64,000 bases of DNA. Source: Clostridium sp. BNL1100 (GTDB lineage Bacteria > Bacillota > Clostridia > Acetivibrionales > DSM-1351). The notes beneath the pieces were generated by a model. It was not told the DNA's origin and ran no database searches. It saw only the letters and a program-made list of their open reading frames with translations. The DNA is taken from assembly GCF_000244875.1 (NCBI RefSeq), contig NC_016791.1, positions 1,299,501 to 1,363,500 on the forward strand, given 5' to 3'. The translations under genes and the position numbers were made by a program. Positions 52,016 to 61,245 of this stretch are shown one piece after another. Position 1 is the first letter of the stretch; every line of letters starts with the position of its first letter.

Positions 52016-52207
52016 ATGGAAAAATATATGATTTTAATTGATGGCATCAAACTGGACGGTGTAGAATTGGAAAACGACAGCGTTGTCGAGTTGCCTTGGC
52101 AGATTGGTGATAATTATATTGCCAGAGGATGGGCTAAAAAGGCTGGTGAAAAAGATGATACTGACATTAGTAGAAGCGAAAAAATATCTAAAGGGAGACG
52201 AAAGTGA
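52016..52207 (+). CDS. Small head-completion or fibre-like protein, unknown
   Basis: A 63-residue protein, MEKYMILIDGIKLDGVELENDSVVELPWQIGDNYIARGWAKK..., a small beta-rich domain with a charged tail. TTAGGAGGTACTTA is a strong ribosome site. It overlaps the connector gene by 53 bases. Proteins of this length and place are common after the capsid gene but have no firm role. Confidence 0.6.
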   Translation: MEKYMILIDGIKLDGVELENDSVVELPWQIGDNYIARGWAKKAGEKDDTDISRSEKISKGRRK

Positions 52208-52442
52208 CACTTCAGAGGATTTGGACATTCTTTCACTTATTACTGCAGCTGAAGAATATTTGAAAAATGCAGGATGTAAGCTACCCGAAGGAAATGAACT
52301 TGCTAAACTTGCAATTAAGCTCCTTGTTGTTCACTGGCATGAAAATAGAGAGCCAATTGGAAAAGCAGATAAGCTGCAATATAGCCTATCAAATATAATT
52401 CTTCAGTTACAGTTCTGCTATGAAGAGGAGACAATAATATGA
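52155..52442 (+). CDS. Head-tail connector protein (gp6-like)
   Basis: A 95-residue helical protein: TLVEAKKYLKGDESDTSEDLDILSLITAAEEYLKNAGC...LAKLAIKLLVVHWHENREPIG, the HK97 gp6/DUF3199-type connector pattern that attaches below the portal. ATG 52155 is preceded by GGTGAAAA. It overlaps the head-closure gene by four bases. Confidence 0.88.
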   Translation: MILTLVEAKKYLKGDESDTSEDLDILSLITAAEEYLKNAGCKLPEGNELAKLAIKLLVVHWHENREPIGKADKLQYSLSNIILQLQFCYEEETII

Positions 52443-52789
52443 ATCCAGGAGAATTAAAGCACCGTATCCGGATACAGAAGAAAACAAAAAGCATAGACAA
52501 CAAAGGGCATCCTGTTGAAACTTGGGTTGATTTTGGTGCAACTCAAGATCGGCCAGAGGTGTTCCGCTGGGCTAAATGGGTTTGGTTGCACGGTAATGAA
52601 TTTTACGCTGCGGCTGCGGCCATGTCAAAGGCTACGGCTAATATAACCATACGTTACATACCTAATTTAACGCCTGATATGTCCGTTTTGTACAAGGGTA
52701 AGCGTTACGGTATTTTACCGCCTATTGATAATATCAGAGAAGAAAATAAGGTAATAACATTTAAAGTCTACACTATTGAAGCGGGGTGA
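52439..52789 (+). CDS. Phage head closure protein
   Basis: A 116-residue SPP1 gp16-like head-closure protein starting MNPGELKHRIRIQKKTKSIDNKGHPVETWVDF, with a small beta-barrel fold that plugs the portal after packaging. An ATGA overlap links it to the connector gene. Confidence 0.9.
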   Translation: MNPGELKHRIRIQKKTKSIDNKGHPVETWVDFGATQDRPEVFRWAKWVWLHGNEFYAAAAAMSKATANITIRYIPNLTPDMSVLYKGKRYGILPPIDNIREENKVITFKVYTIEAG

Positions 52790-52793
52790 TACC

Positions 52794-53228
52794 ATGTCTA
52801 TGAATATTGGAACTCATAGTGGTAACAACGGGTTTGATATATCGGAATTTGACATAATGATAAATCAACTTGAAAAAATGGGAATAGATACCGCACAGAT
52901 AGCTGAAAACGTTCTTGATGCCGGGAGCGAACCTGCAAGGCAAGCATTTATACGAAATATGCCTCCAAACTCAAAAAGAGACAAGGAACATGCAAGGGAT
53001 AATGTTGTTGTATCTAAAACCAGAATAGCGAGAAAAACAAAAAACAGATACCGCTTAGTCGGGACCTTAAACCGAAATTTTGAGTATCTGTATTATGTTG
53101 AAAACGGCACAACACAAGCCCCACCCCATCCTTTTATAGAAAAAGCATACCGAGCAGCTAGGGACGCAACAGTAGAACCGATGAAAGAAGCTTTTAACCG
53201 TGAATTTGACAAATATATGGGGGGATAA
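52794..53228 (+). CDS. HK97 gp10-like neck/tail protein
   Basis: A 144-residue protein with the gp10-family region FDIMINQLEKMGIDTAQIAENVLDAGSEPARQAFIRNMPPNSK and the conserved VENGTTQAPPHPFIEKAYRAA block. It is needed for tail attachment or the tail terminator complex. The start is the ATG at 52794 behind GGGGTG. Confidence 0.9.
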   Translation: MSMNIGTHSGNNGFDISEFDIMINQLEKMGIDTAQIAENVLDAGSEPARQAFIRNMPPNSKRDKEHARDNVVVSKTRIARKTKNRYRLVGTLNRNFEYLYYVENGTTQAPPHPFIEKAYRAARDATVEPMKEAFNREFDKYMGG

Positions 53229-53230
53229 CA

Positions 53231-53641
53231 TTGCAGGATGCAGAGACATTGGTCTATCAGACATTAAACACAGATGAAACTTTAAAAAAATTACTAGGTG
53301 GTATAGACGTAGAAAATGGTTTGTTTAGAATATATAACAGTCCTGTAGCTCCAAACTCTGATGAATATCCCCGGATAACGCTATTTGAAGTTGTTAACAC
53401 GGATGAAGCTGTCGCAGATGATGAAGCAACAATGTCTGATGTAAATGTCAGGGTAGATATCTGGACAAAAGATGAAACAACTCTGTTTGATATTACAAAC
53501 AGGATTAAAAAAATACTAAAGACAAACCTCCTGTGTACGGTAAAACTTGGAGCTAAAATTTATGAGCAGGACACAGAGGTATATCACAAGGTAGTAGAGG
53601 TTTATTTATTATTAGAACAGGAGAGTGAAGATAATGGCTAA
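53231..53641 (+). CDS. Tail terminator/completion protein
   Basis: A 136-residue protein: MQDAETLVYQTLNTDETLKKLLGG...YPRITLFEVVNTDEAVADDEATMSDVNVRVDIWTKDETTLFDITNRI. This is the DUF3168-like tail-completion type that caps the tail tube. It starts at TTG 53231 after GGGGGA, two bases past the previous stop, and overlaps the tail-tube gene by eight bases. Confidence 0.85.
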   Translation: MQDAETLVYQTLNTDETLKKLLGGIDVENGLFRIYNSPVAPNSDEYPRITLFEVVNTDEAVADDEATMSDVNVRVDIWTKDETTLFDITNRIKKILKTNLLCTVKLGAKIYEQDTEVYHKVVEVYLLLEQESEDNG

Positions 53642-54338
53642 AGTAGGCTTAAAGGATGCATATTATGCAATCATGACTAAAGATGAAATTGGTTCAATTA
53701 CATACGATGTGCCTGTAAGATTAAAAAACATACAACAGGCACAAGTAAATCCAAAGGTAAATACGGCACAGGCTCCGGGTGATGATGTAATTGCAGAAAG
53801 TGTTACCCAATGCATCGGAGCAGATGTAACAGTACAAAGACTTGAATTTACACCGGTAGAAGAAAAAATACTATTGGGGCGTGTAGAAGATGCTGACGGA
53901 GGTATTTATGGAGGCACAACAGACAATCCCCCGTATGTCGCATTTGGATACAAGAGAACGTTTGTAAACCAATCAGAAGGGTTATATACTTGGATATTAA
54001 AAACTAAATTTGCACCGTCAAACATGACAGCAGATACTAAACCGGTAGACGGGGTTACTATGCAGTATGATAGCATGACAGCATCGGCACTTACAAGACA
54101 GGCTGACGGTCAATGGATATATTCCAGAAAATCATCTGATCCGAATTTTGGGGCAACTTTTTTCAGTAAGGCTACACTGGAAAGACTTGCAAATGCAGTA
54201 AATCAAACATATGGGCAACCTGCAACAGTATCAGCAGTTGCAACATTACCCGAAACGGGAACACCCGGAGTTATCTATCATCTTACAACGGATGATACAC
54301 ATCATTACTGGGATGGCTCAAAGTTTGTTGAAATATAA
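53634..54338 (+). CDS. Major tail protein (phi13 family)
   Basis: A 234-residue tail-tube subunit: MAKVGLKDAYYAIMTKDEIGSITYDVPVRLKNIQQAQVNPKVNTAQAPGDD is the phi13-type N-terminus. An added C-terminal segment of about 35 residues (ATLPETGTPGVIYHLTTDDTHHYWDGSKFVEI) forms a small surface module seen on many phage virion proteins and may decorate the tube. ATG 53634 follows AGGAGAGTGA. Confidence 0.9.
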   Translation: MAKVGLKDAYYAIMTKDEIGSITYDVPVRLKNIQQAQVNPKVNTAQAPGDDVIAESVTQCIGADVTVQRLEFTPVEEKILLGRVEDADGGIYGGTTDNPPYVAFGYKRTFVNQSEGLYTWILKTKFAPSNMTADTKPVDGVTMQYDSMTASALTRQADGQWIYSRKSSDPNFGATFFSKATLERLANAVNQTYGQPATVSAVATLPETGTPGVIYHLTTDDTHHYWDGSKFVEI

Positions 54339-54389
54339 AATACATATTAAGGGGTGGCGAAAGCTGCCCTTATTTATTTAGGAGGTAAT

Positions 54390-54683
54390 ATGAAAAATCC
54401 AAATATAGATATTAAGTTTGGAGCAAGTATCAAATCCTGCAAAGAGTGCAAAGAAAACAGCGTAGGAAGAATAATATTTGAATACTTTAAGCCAACTTAT
54501 GGTTTGTCTAATGTTTTTATTAAATATAAAGATGGCATTTGTTATATTAACGATCAAATATTAATGTCGTTTATTAGGATGGCAAACCCATTGCAGCCGG
54601 ATAGAAAAATACAGATAGTGTCAGATAAAGAATTTAGAGAATTATGCACTGGAAAGGATGGAAATAAATGCAACGAACAATAG
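54390..54683 (+). CDS. Phage protein before the tail chaperones, unknown
   Basis: A 97-residue protein with CKECKE near the start and a globular remainder. ATG 54390 lies behind TAGGAGG. It overlaps the tail chaperone gene by 16 bases. Nothing recognised; it may take part in tail assembly. Confidence 0.6.
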   Translation: MKNPNIDIKFGASIKSCKECKENSVGRIIFEYFKPTYGLSNVFIKYKDGICYINDQILMSFIRMANPLQPDRKIQIVSDKEFRELCTGKDGNKCNEQ

Positions 54684-54997
54684 TTTTAGACTACAACGGT
54701 CAAAAAATAGTTTCACAGCCTTTTACATTTAAACATGCTTGCATTATGGATGATCAAAGACACAAAGCCGGAGATAAAGAACTTAATATGAACGACTATA
54801 AACTATGGGCTTTTGAATCACTTAAAAAAATGTTTGAAGGAACTATACTTACGGATGAAATCCTAGAAACGGAAATCAAAATAAAAGAAATAAGTAATGC
54901 ATGTACAAAAATATTAAACTGGTTTTTTAGTATTGATGAAGAAACAAAAAACTCATCAAGCCCACAAACGGAACAGGAGCCGGGAGTGGGCGACTAA
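54668..54997 (+). CDS. Tail assembly chaperone, short form (gpG-like)
   Basis: A 109-residue helical protein (MQRTIVLDYNGQKIVSQPFTFKHACIMDDQRHKAGDKELNMNDYKLWAFESLKKMFEGT...). It occupies the lambda gpG position, between tail tube and tape measure, and coats the tape measure during tail assembly. The gene carries a slippery heptamer 45 bases before its stop (54946-54952), so a minority of ribosomes should make the longer fusion listed next. Confidence 0.82.
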   Translation: MQRTIVLDYNGQKIVSQPFTFKHACIMDDQRHKAGDKELNMNDYKLWAFESLKKMFEGTILTDEILETEIKIKEISNACTKILNWFFSIDEETKNSSSPQTEQEPGVGD

Positions 54998-55155
54998 GAA
55001 ATCTTTATAAGACTTTTATGAAAATGAAGTTGTTACCGTCCGAAGTAGACAAACAAGACTTTGATATTCTTCTATGGTTAGCTTTAAGTCCTGACGAAGA
55101 AACCAGAAAAGATGAAATAGAAGCAGCAAATGCACCTATCATGGGCATGTTATAA
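54668..55155 (+). CDS. Tail assembly chaperone, -1 frameshift fusion (gpGT-like)
   Basis: Slippage at A-AAA-AAC (54946-54952, codons AAA AAC in the zero frame) moves ribosomes back one base. The -1 frame is open from there for 67 codons to TAA 55153-55155, giving a 162-residue fusion. The extension includes LRNLYKTFMKMKLLPSEVDKQDFDILLWLALSPDEE, which resembles gpT-type tails. Such fusions recruit the tape measure. The site, frame and position all agree with the rule for long-tailed phages. Confidence 0.82.
54946..54952 (+). other. Slippery heptamer for -1 ribosomal frameshifting
   Basis: AAAAAAC in phase A-AAA-AAC with the chaperone frame. It is among the most efficient bacterial -1 slip sites. 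Confidence 0.82.
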
Positions 55156-55167
55156 GGTGGTGAGAAT

Positions 55168-58100
55168 TTGGCAAAGAACCCGAATATAAGTATTGGTTTT
55201 AGTAGCAATAAATTTGCACAAGAAGTAAACAGCATGGTTGCTCCACTAAAAAATGTCAAAAAAGAATTTGAAAAAACAAACTTGGCAATAGAGGCTACAG
55301 GAGATAAATTTGCACTTGCAGCAAATAAATTAAAGGGTTATGAGGCAGAGACAAAAATATTAAAGGCTGCAACCTCGGCAATGAAAAAAGGCTTAGACGA
55401 TGCGGTTAATACACAGTCTAAGCTTACTGCAAAGGTTGAAGCTGCTAAACAGGCTTACCAAAATGCAGCAAATGCAGAAATTAAGTCCACAGAAGAGGTA
55501 AAAAAGCTCAAGCAGCAATATGATGATTTAGTTTCAAGGCTATCAAAGGCTGATAAAGCCGTTGCAAATTGGAAAAACAAAATACTTGATAGTCAGATAG
55601 CTGAAAATAAACTCAAAGTTGCAGTATCTCAAACCTGTGCGGAAATCGACAAGCTGAATAACCAACAGGCCAGAAATATAAAGAGTACCCAAAATGTAAC
55701 TACTGCATCAGGGCAACTGCTTAATATATACACTCTCATAAAAGGGTTAGCAATAGGATATGCAGGAAAAACCTTATACGAAGCACTTATAGGTGATAAT
55801 GCAAAGTTTGAGCAGAACATGACCGCCTTTGAAGTACTTTTGGGCGGTGCCGAAAAAGCTCAGAAGGAAATGGAGAGGTTAACCCAATTTGCAGCAGTAA
55901 CACCTTTTACATTGCCACAAACCGTGGATACAGAAAAACGGCTACTTGCCTATGGTGTAGATATAAAAAATGTTGCCGGGGTTATGCAAATGTTGGGCGA
56001 CATATCTATGGGAATCCCGGAAAAGTTGGATATGATATCCCTTGCCTACGGTCAGGTAGTTACTAATCAAAAACTTTATGGTACAGAACTTAGGCAGTTT
56101 GCTGAAAACGGTGTTCCACTCTTGGATGCGTTGGCAAAAATGTACGGTAAGACAACTGCCGAAATGCGAAAAATGATTGAAAACGGACAAATTAGTGCCG
56201 ATGCCGTAACAGCAGCATTACAGGGCATGACAGCCGAAGGCGGCAAGTTCCACGGAATGATGGATAAACAAAGTAAGACCATGAGTGGTATGTGGTCAAC
56301 GCTCAAAGACGATATAAGCATGTTTGCAAGGGATGTTGGGTCGGAAGGCTTTGAATACCTTAAAGGTGAGTTAAGCTCGCTACTGGATACAATAAATGAA
56401 ATGTCAGCAAACGGACAGCTTGACAAAATGGCAGAGGATTGGGGCCGTAATATAGCTACGTTTATTGAATATGTGGCAAAAGCAGTAGAAATCCTGTGGG
56501 AAATGAAAGACGTACTTATAGCGGTAGGTGCTGCAATGGCAATAACATCAGTTATAAATGCTGCAGCCGGAGCGTTTAACGTGCTTAAATCTACAGTATT
56601 AGCAGTAAAAGCCGGGTTTGATGCTGCAAAGGTATCCAATGACGTGTTAAATGCAAGCCTTATAAAATCACCTTGGGGCTTAGTAGCAGCTGCAATCGGT
56701 ATTGTGGGCGGGGCTTTAGTAACATATGCATTAACTGCAAGCAAAGCAGAATCAGAAGCAGATAAACTTGCAAAAAAGACAGCTGATTTAAAATCTGAGT
56801 ACGAAAGCAATATACAGTCAATAGATAGGCAAACAAAATCGTCTATGGGCGAAATAGCCATGTCTCAAAGGTTGGCAAAGGAGCTTGAAGGGCTTAGTGG
56901 CAAAACCAATAAAACAACTACCGAAAAAAACCGCATGGGCCAGATTGTAGACCAATTAAATCAAAAAATACCCAATCTGGCATTAGCATTAAACAGTGAA
57001 ACAGGCGAGTTAAACAAGCAAATAGGTGTTGTATACAATGCCATAGATGCATATAAACAGCTTTTATTCGTAAAGGCTGCTGATAAAAAGGCTAGTGCTG
57101 CAGCTGAAAACATCTTAAATATGCAAGACCAAAAAACAGCAATAGAAAAATCAATAAAGAATAATCAAAATGCTCTTAACGAAGCAAATAAAAAAATATC
57201 ATCAAGTATGACGGATGTATTCGGGAAAAGTACTCTTGAATCAGTAACAAAGTCATTTAAAAATGAAAGTAAAATAAATGGAATATTAATCGAAAGAAAA
57301 AACTTGCAAAGTCAGCTTGATAACGTAAATAAAAGCATAGCGGATTCAGAGAAAGCTATTTCAGATTCGCAGAAAATGGCACAGGACTATGCGAAAAAGT
57401 ACGGAAACAATAACCCCAACACGAACAACAATAATAATAAGGAACCTCCTCCACTCCTAAACGGAAAAAACAATGACAAAGATGCTGAACGAGCCAGAAA
57501 AGAAGCAATACAACGGGAATTTGAAACACTTAAATTTAACCTTGATATGGGGTACATAACCGAAGCCACATACTATAAAAAGCTTGCAGTACTCCGGGAT
57601 AAATATTATAAATCAGGATCGTCTGAATGGCAACAGTATACCCTTGAAATAAAGCAGTATAACGACAAGGCAAAGGAAAATGCACTGCAAGCTCAAAAAG
57701 AGGAGTACCAGGAGAGACTAAAAAACTCTGAACAGTGGATATCGGCACAGAAAAACTACGGGAAACTGTCAGCAGAGCAGGAAGTAGCATCCTACGAAAA
57801 AATTAGAGCCTATACAAAAGAATATTACAATAAAAAAGTAATCAACTATAAGGACTATCTGGAACAGCTTAAATCTCTTGACCAGACCGAATTTAATATA
57901 CGAAAGCAAGCCCTGCAAGATGAAATTTCTTCCGAAGTAGATGCACAAAAGAAAATACTGGACAGCCGGAAAGAAGCGATTGAAAAAGAAGCCGACTATG
58001 ATAAGAAAAAATACGATGCCCGGAAAAAACAGATTGAAGCTGAATATGACCTGATAGAGCAAAATGAAAAGAAAGCGGACAGGAACACAGAACTTGCAGA

Positions 58101-58593
58101 CCTTGCAAGGCAGGAGCAAATATTCAGAGCTGCAGTTACCACAGAGGGCAAGAACCGGCTAAAAGAAATACATGACAAAATTGCTGACCTCAACAAAGAA
58201 GCTGCAAAAGAACAAAGAGACGTTGAGAAGAAAGGTAAGCTTGATGCTTTAGAGGAACATCAGACACAAACAGAAGAAGCAAGGAAAGCCCGTCTTGATG
58301 CAATAAGTGACGAGTACACAAGGCTTGACGAGAAGCAAAAGGATCTACTAAAAAATATAGGTGATTATGCAGCGTCAGCAGCAGGAAAAATTGAAGAGGC
58401 AACCGCAAAGGTTAAAGCCTTGATTGATGCTGTAACACATATTAATCCAAGTAGCACATTAACAGGGCAGCAAGTACCGACAGTCAGAAAAACAGTAATA
58501 AATCAAACTAATAATAACAATATATATGACTCTGTAAGTGCAAATGTTTTTGGAAGCATGCTTACGTCTGGACTGCGTGGGATGGCAACATAA
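55168..58593 (+). CDS. Tape measure protein
   Basis: A 1,141-residue tail-length ruler. The N-terminal coiled coil (about 20-170) leads to the conserved tape-measure core (about 205-420, FEQNMTAFEVLLGGAEKAQKEMERLTQFAAVTPFTLPQ...), hydrophobic segments at about 440-470 and 495-530, and a very long charged coiled coil (about 760-1095). It starts at TTG 55168 behind AAGGTGGTGAG. By the rule of about 1.5 Angstrom per residue, the tail would be roughly 170 nm, an estimate only. Confidence 0.95.
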   Translation: MAKNPNISIGFSSNKFAQEVNSMVAPLKNVKKEFEKTNLAIEATGDKFALAANKLKGYEAETKILKAATSAMKKGLDDAVNTQSKLTAKVEAAKQAYQNAANAEIKSTEEVKKLKQQYDDLVSRLSKADKAVANWKNKILDSQIAENKLKVAVSQTCAEIDKLNNQQARNIKSTQNVTTASGQLLNIYTLIKGLAIGYAGKTLYEALIGDNAKFEQNMTAFEVLLGGAEKAQKEMERLTQFAAVTPFTLPQTVDTEKRLLAYGVDIKNVAGVMQMLGDISMGIPEKLDMISLAYGQVVTNQKLYGTELRQFAENGVPLLDALAKMYGKTTAEMRKMIENGQISADAVTAALQGMTAEGGKFHGMMDKQSKTMSGMWSTLKDDISMFARDVGSEGFEYLKGELSSLLDTINEMSANGQLDKMAEDWGRNIATFIEYVAKAVEILWEMKDVLIAVGAAMAITSVINAAAGAFNVLKSTVLAVKAGFDAAKVSNDVLNASLIKSPWGLVAAAIGIVGGALVTYALTASKAESEADKLAKKTADLKSEYESNIQSIDRQTKSSMGEIAMSQRLAKELEGLSGKTNKTTTEKNRMGQIVDQLNQKIPNLALALNSETGELNKQIGVVYNAIDAYKQLLFVKAADKKASAAAENILNMQDQKTAIEKSIKNNQNALNEANKKISSSMTDVFGKSTLESVTKSFKNESKINGILIERKNLQSQLDNVNKSIADSEKAISDSQKMAQDYAKKYGNNNPNTNNNNNKEPPPLLNGKNNDKDAERARKEAIQREFETLKFNLDMGYITEATYYKKLAVLRDKYYKSGSSEWQQYTLEIKQYNDKAKENALQAQKEEYQERLKNSEQWISAQKNYGKLSAEQEVASYEKIRAYTKEYYNKKVINYKDYLEQLKSLDQTEFNIRKQALQDEISSEVDAQKKILDSRKEAIEKEADYDKKKYDARKKQIEAEYDLIEQNEKKADRNTELADLARQEQIFRAAVTTEGKNRLKEIHDKIADLNKEAAKEQRDVEKKGKLDALEEHQTQTEEARKARLDAISDEYTRLDEKQKDLLKNIGDYAASAAGKIEEATAKVKALIDAVTHINPSSTLTGQQVPTVRKTVINQTNNNNIYDSVSANVFGSMLTSGLRGMAT

Positions 58594-58605
58594 GGGGGGA
58601 TTAAA

Positions 58606-59451
58606 TTGTATGGAATATCAATAAACGGTATACACAGTAGTAAAATACCAACAACATGGAAAACAACAAAGCGACCGTTTATGCCGGAGCCCAAAACCTA
58701 CTATGAATCACTACCTGACACAGATAGTGATTTTGATTTTTCTGAGTTTAATGAGGATGGAAGACAACACTATAATGATAGGGTGTTTGAAGGGACATTA
58801 TCCGTTGTAGGGAGGGATATGCAAGAAATACATATACTCCTTACCAAAATTGGACGTTGGCTGTTTGGAGGCTGGAAAACCCTTGAATTTGATGATATGC
58901 CCGGTACGGTCTGGACTGCTAAAGTAGAAAATACAGAACAGGTAAGCTATGAACTTGCCAGAATTGGAACAGCATCAGTCTATTTCAGGGTAAAACCTTT
59001 CTCAAAATGGTTCTTGGATTCAGCTGCCGGTGGTGTGCCTCTTGATACAGACAAGATAGATATAGACAGCGAAATACCAATTGACTTGGACTTGAATCCG
59101 ACTTATACATTTACACAAGGTAGTCAAAGTGTAATAGTAAACAATTTGGGTGATTGGTACACTACCCCCGTTTTGACTATAACAGGAAGTTTTACAAAAT
59201 TAACTATTGCATCTGGAACAAAGCAATACACATATACCGGTAGTATACAAACGGGAGACACATTAATAATAGACTGTGAAAAGCCTATGGCAACAAAAAA
59301 CGGTCAAAATGTGATGCCTTTTTTATCAGGAAATGGCTTGGTATTTGCACCGGGTAGCAATGAACTGACAATAACCTCAGACGGTACAGGTCAGGTAACA
59401 GTAACCTTTGATTTTAAATTTATAAATGTGGCGGTGATAAACTATGCTTAA
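58606..59451 (+). CDS. Distal tail protein (Dit)
   Basis: A 281-residue hub protein joining tail tube and fibre. The N-terminal Dit ring domain is clear: MYGISINGIHSSKIPTTWKTTKRPFMPEPKTYYESLPDTDSDFDFSEFNEDGRQHYNDRVFEGTLSV. The C-terminal galectin-like part covers about 150-281. It starts at TTG 58606 behind AAGGGGGGA and overlaps the Tal gene by eight bases. Confidence 0.9.
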   Translation: MYGISINGIHSSKIPTTWKTTKRPFMPEPKTYYESLPDTDSDFDFSEFNEDGRQHYNDRVFEGTLSVVGRDMQEIHILLTKIGRWLFGGWKTLEFDDMPGTVWTAKVENTEQVSYELARIGTASVYFRVKPFSKWFLDSAAGGVPLDTDKIDIDSEIPIDLDLNPTYTFTQGSQSVIVNNLGDWYTTPVLTITGSFTKLTIASGTKQYTYTGSIQTGDTLIIDCEKPMATKNGQNVMPFLSGNGLVFAPGSNELTITSDGTGQVTVTFDFKFINVAVINYA

Positions 59452-61219
59452 AGTATATGACAAAAAAGAAACAGACTTTTCCAGAAACGGTCTGGCAGTA
59501 CTGAAAGAAGCACAGAATGTGTGTGTTACAAGAGAAATAAACGGAGAATACAAGTTAACTTTTGAACTGCCGGGAGAGAGTAACGAAAAATGGCAGTATT
59601 TGCAGCACAATAATATAGTAACATGCGAAGGACAACAATTTAGGGTTGTAAGAAAAACAAGGGAGAATCAAGGCATAATAAAACGGTCAGTGGAATGTCT
59701 GCATGTAATGTATGATGCAACAAAAAAATTAATACCTGATTATCCAAACCAAATGGGTTATACACCCTATGCCATTATGGCAACAGCATTTTCCGGGACA
59801 CCGTTTCATGTGCTGACAGAGGCAGAAGCAACAGCACTTGGAATGTCGTGGGTAACAGACAAGACGGATATATTCCAGTGTTCAAAGGTTACACCGTTTC
59901 AGATTATCAAAAAGATAATAGAGAATGTAGGCAAAGGTGAAATCTATGTAGACAACTATAATATAGCCCTTGTTCAACGTATCGGTAAAGATACGGGACT
60001 ACACTGTACACTATCAAACAATCTACAATTATTAAGTGATATAGCAGATACAGGCGAAACAATAACAAGGCTATACGCTTTAGGTAAAAACGGTATGCCT
60101 TTACCATCATCGGTGGCACCTCACGGATACATAGACAGTACAGAGGGTATAGCTCTATATGGAATACTGGAAGGTTATAAAGAATATGACACAGAAGGCC
60201 CTAATGAATTATATCAAAAAGCCTTGTGGGAATTTAGCCCGGAAAACCATGAAAGAATCGACATGGTAAAAGTAGCATATGGACTTAAATTTGTAGAGCT
60301 TTATAAGCTGTTTGGACAAAACTTTAAAGTAAACTTAGGTGACTCTGTAAAAATAATGAATCAGACACTTGGAATTGATACGGTTCAGAGATTTACTAAA
60401 TATGTGTATTACCCATATGGGCCGCAACAATCTGACGTAATACTTGGCTATCCTCCAAAAACTTTAACCGATGCTGCAGTAGCCGGACTAAATGCATCGG
60501 AGAAACTAAGTAATGTAACAAATCAGGCCGGAGAGGTTAAGTCAGAGTGGTTTGAAAACCTTGTAGGCAACTTAAAGCAAACAGTTTATGACGGCTTAAA
60601 AAAAGAGCTTGCACAACATAGAACAGGTGACTTGTGGGAATTTGGAAACAACTCCGCTATTGCAATAGTAGACGGTGTGATAGCTATAGCTAACAAACGT
60701 AAAGCAGACGGTTCTTGGGATTTTCGAACTTTTGGAAATGGTAATGGGTTTGTTGCAGATTTAATTATTGCAGGAATTTTAAAAGGGGTTGAAATTCAAC
60801 AAGTATCTGATACGGGGAAATTATTATTAGACATTTATAAGGACGTAAATGGAGGAAAGGTCGCAATATATGATACCGATGGGAATTTGAACGTTGGTAT
60901 TGGGGTAGAGGGTGTAGGCGGCGAAAATATAGGTGGAACATTAATGCTGTATAATGACTCAAAATATAAGCCTAGGGTTGCTTTAGGGACCCGAGGACTC
61001 TATGATAGTGGTTTTTTAACATTATATGGTCCAACAAATATGGGGAATGTATTTATTACAGCAAGTCAAGGTGGACCATGTATATTTTTATATGACAATA
61101 ACGGAACTTTAAAAAGTTCGCTTACTGCCACCACTGGAACGATAAATGGGCAAGATATAGCAACAAAAAAATATGTAGATGATGCAATAAGTCAGCACAT
61201 ATTACAATACCATACATAA
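59444..61219 (+). CDS. Tail-associated protein (Tal; prophage endopeptidase tail family)
   Basis: A 591-residue baseplate spike. Residues 1-345 are the gp27-like Tal domain (MLKVYDKKETDFSRNGLAVLKEAQNVCVTREINGEYKLTFELPG...), which extends the tail channel. The remaining part (about 380-570) is a beta-rich fibre-like segment (GVIAIANKRKADGSWDFRTFGNGNGF...), ending in a helical IATKKYVDDAISQHI tail. No separate lytic motif is visible. The gene ends in a perfect palindromic terminator. Confidence 0.88.
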   Translation: MLKVYDKKETDFSRNGLAVLKEAQNVCVTREINGEYKLTFELPGESNEKWQYLQHNNIVTCEGQQFRVVRKTRENQGIIKRSVECLHVMYDATKKLIPDYPNQMGYTPYAIMATAFSGTPFHVLTEAEATALGMSWVTDKTDIFQCSKVTPFQIIKKIIENVGKGEIYVDNYNIALVQRIGKDTGLHCTLSNNLQLLSDIADTGETITRLYALGKNGMPLPSSVAPHGYIDSTEGIALYGILEGYKEYDTEGPNELYQKALWEFSPENHERIDMVKVAYGLKFVELYKLFGQNFKVNLGDSVKIMNQTLGIDTVQRFTKYVYYPYGPQQSDVILGYPPKTLTDAAVAGLNASEKLSNVTNQAGEVKSEWFENLVGNLKQTVYDGLKKELAQHRTGDLWEFGNNSAIAIVDGVIAIANKRKADGSWDFRTFGNGNGFVADLIIAGILKGVEIQQVSDTGKLLLDIYKDVNGGKVAIYDTDGNLNVGIGVEGVGGENIGGTLMLYNDSKYKPRVALGTRGLYDSGFLTLYGPTNMGNVFITASQGGPCIFLYDNNGTLKSSLTATTGTINGQDIATKKYVDDAISQHILQYHT

Positions 61220-61245
61220 AATAAGAGGCTAGCTAGCCTCTTATT
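61220..61245. terminator. Perfect-palindrome bidirectional terminator
   Basis: AATAAGAGGCTAG-CTAGCCTCTTATT, a 13-bp perfect inverted repeat with a minimal loop, at the end of Tal and at the end of the convergent minus-strand gene. Confidence 0.8.

Noticed and set aside
56076-56861. Long minus-strand frame of 261 codons inside the tape measure gene
   Set aside because: It is a low-complexity Ala/Ser/Ile shadow of a helical repeat region, with no ribosome site and no recognisable motif.
57536-58408. Several Phe/Leu-rich minus-strand frames resembling membrane proteins
   Set aside because: They are antisense to Lys/Glu-rich coiled coil; AAA/GAA codons read backwards give TTT/TTC, a common artefact.
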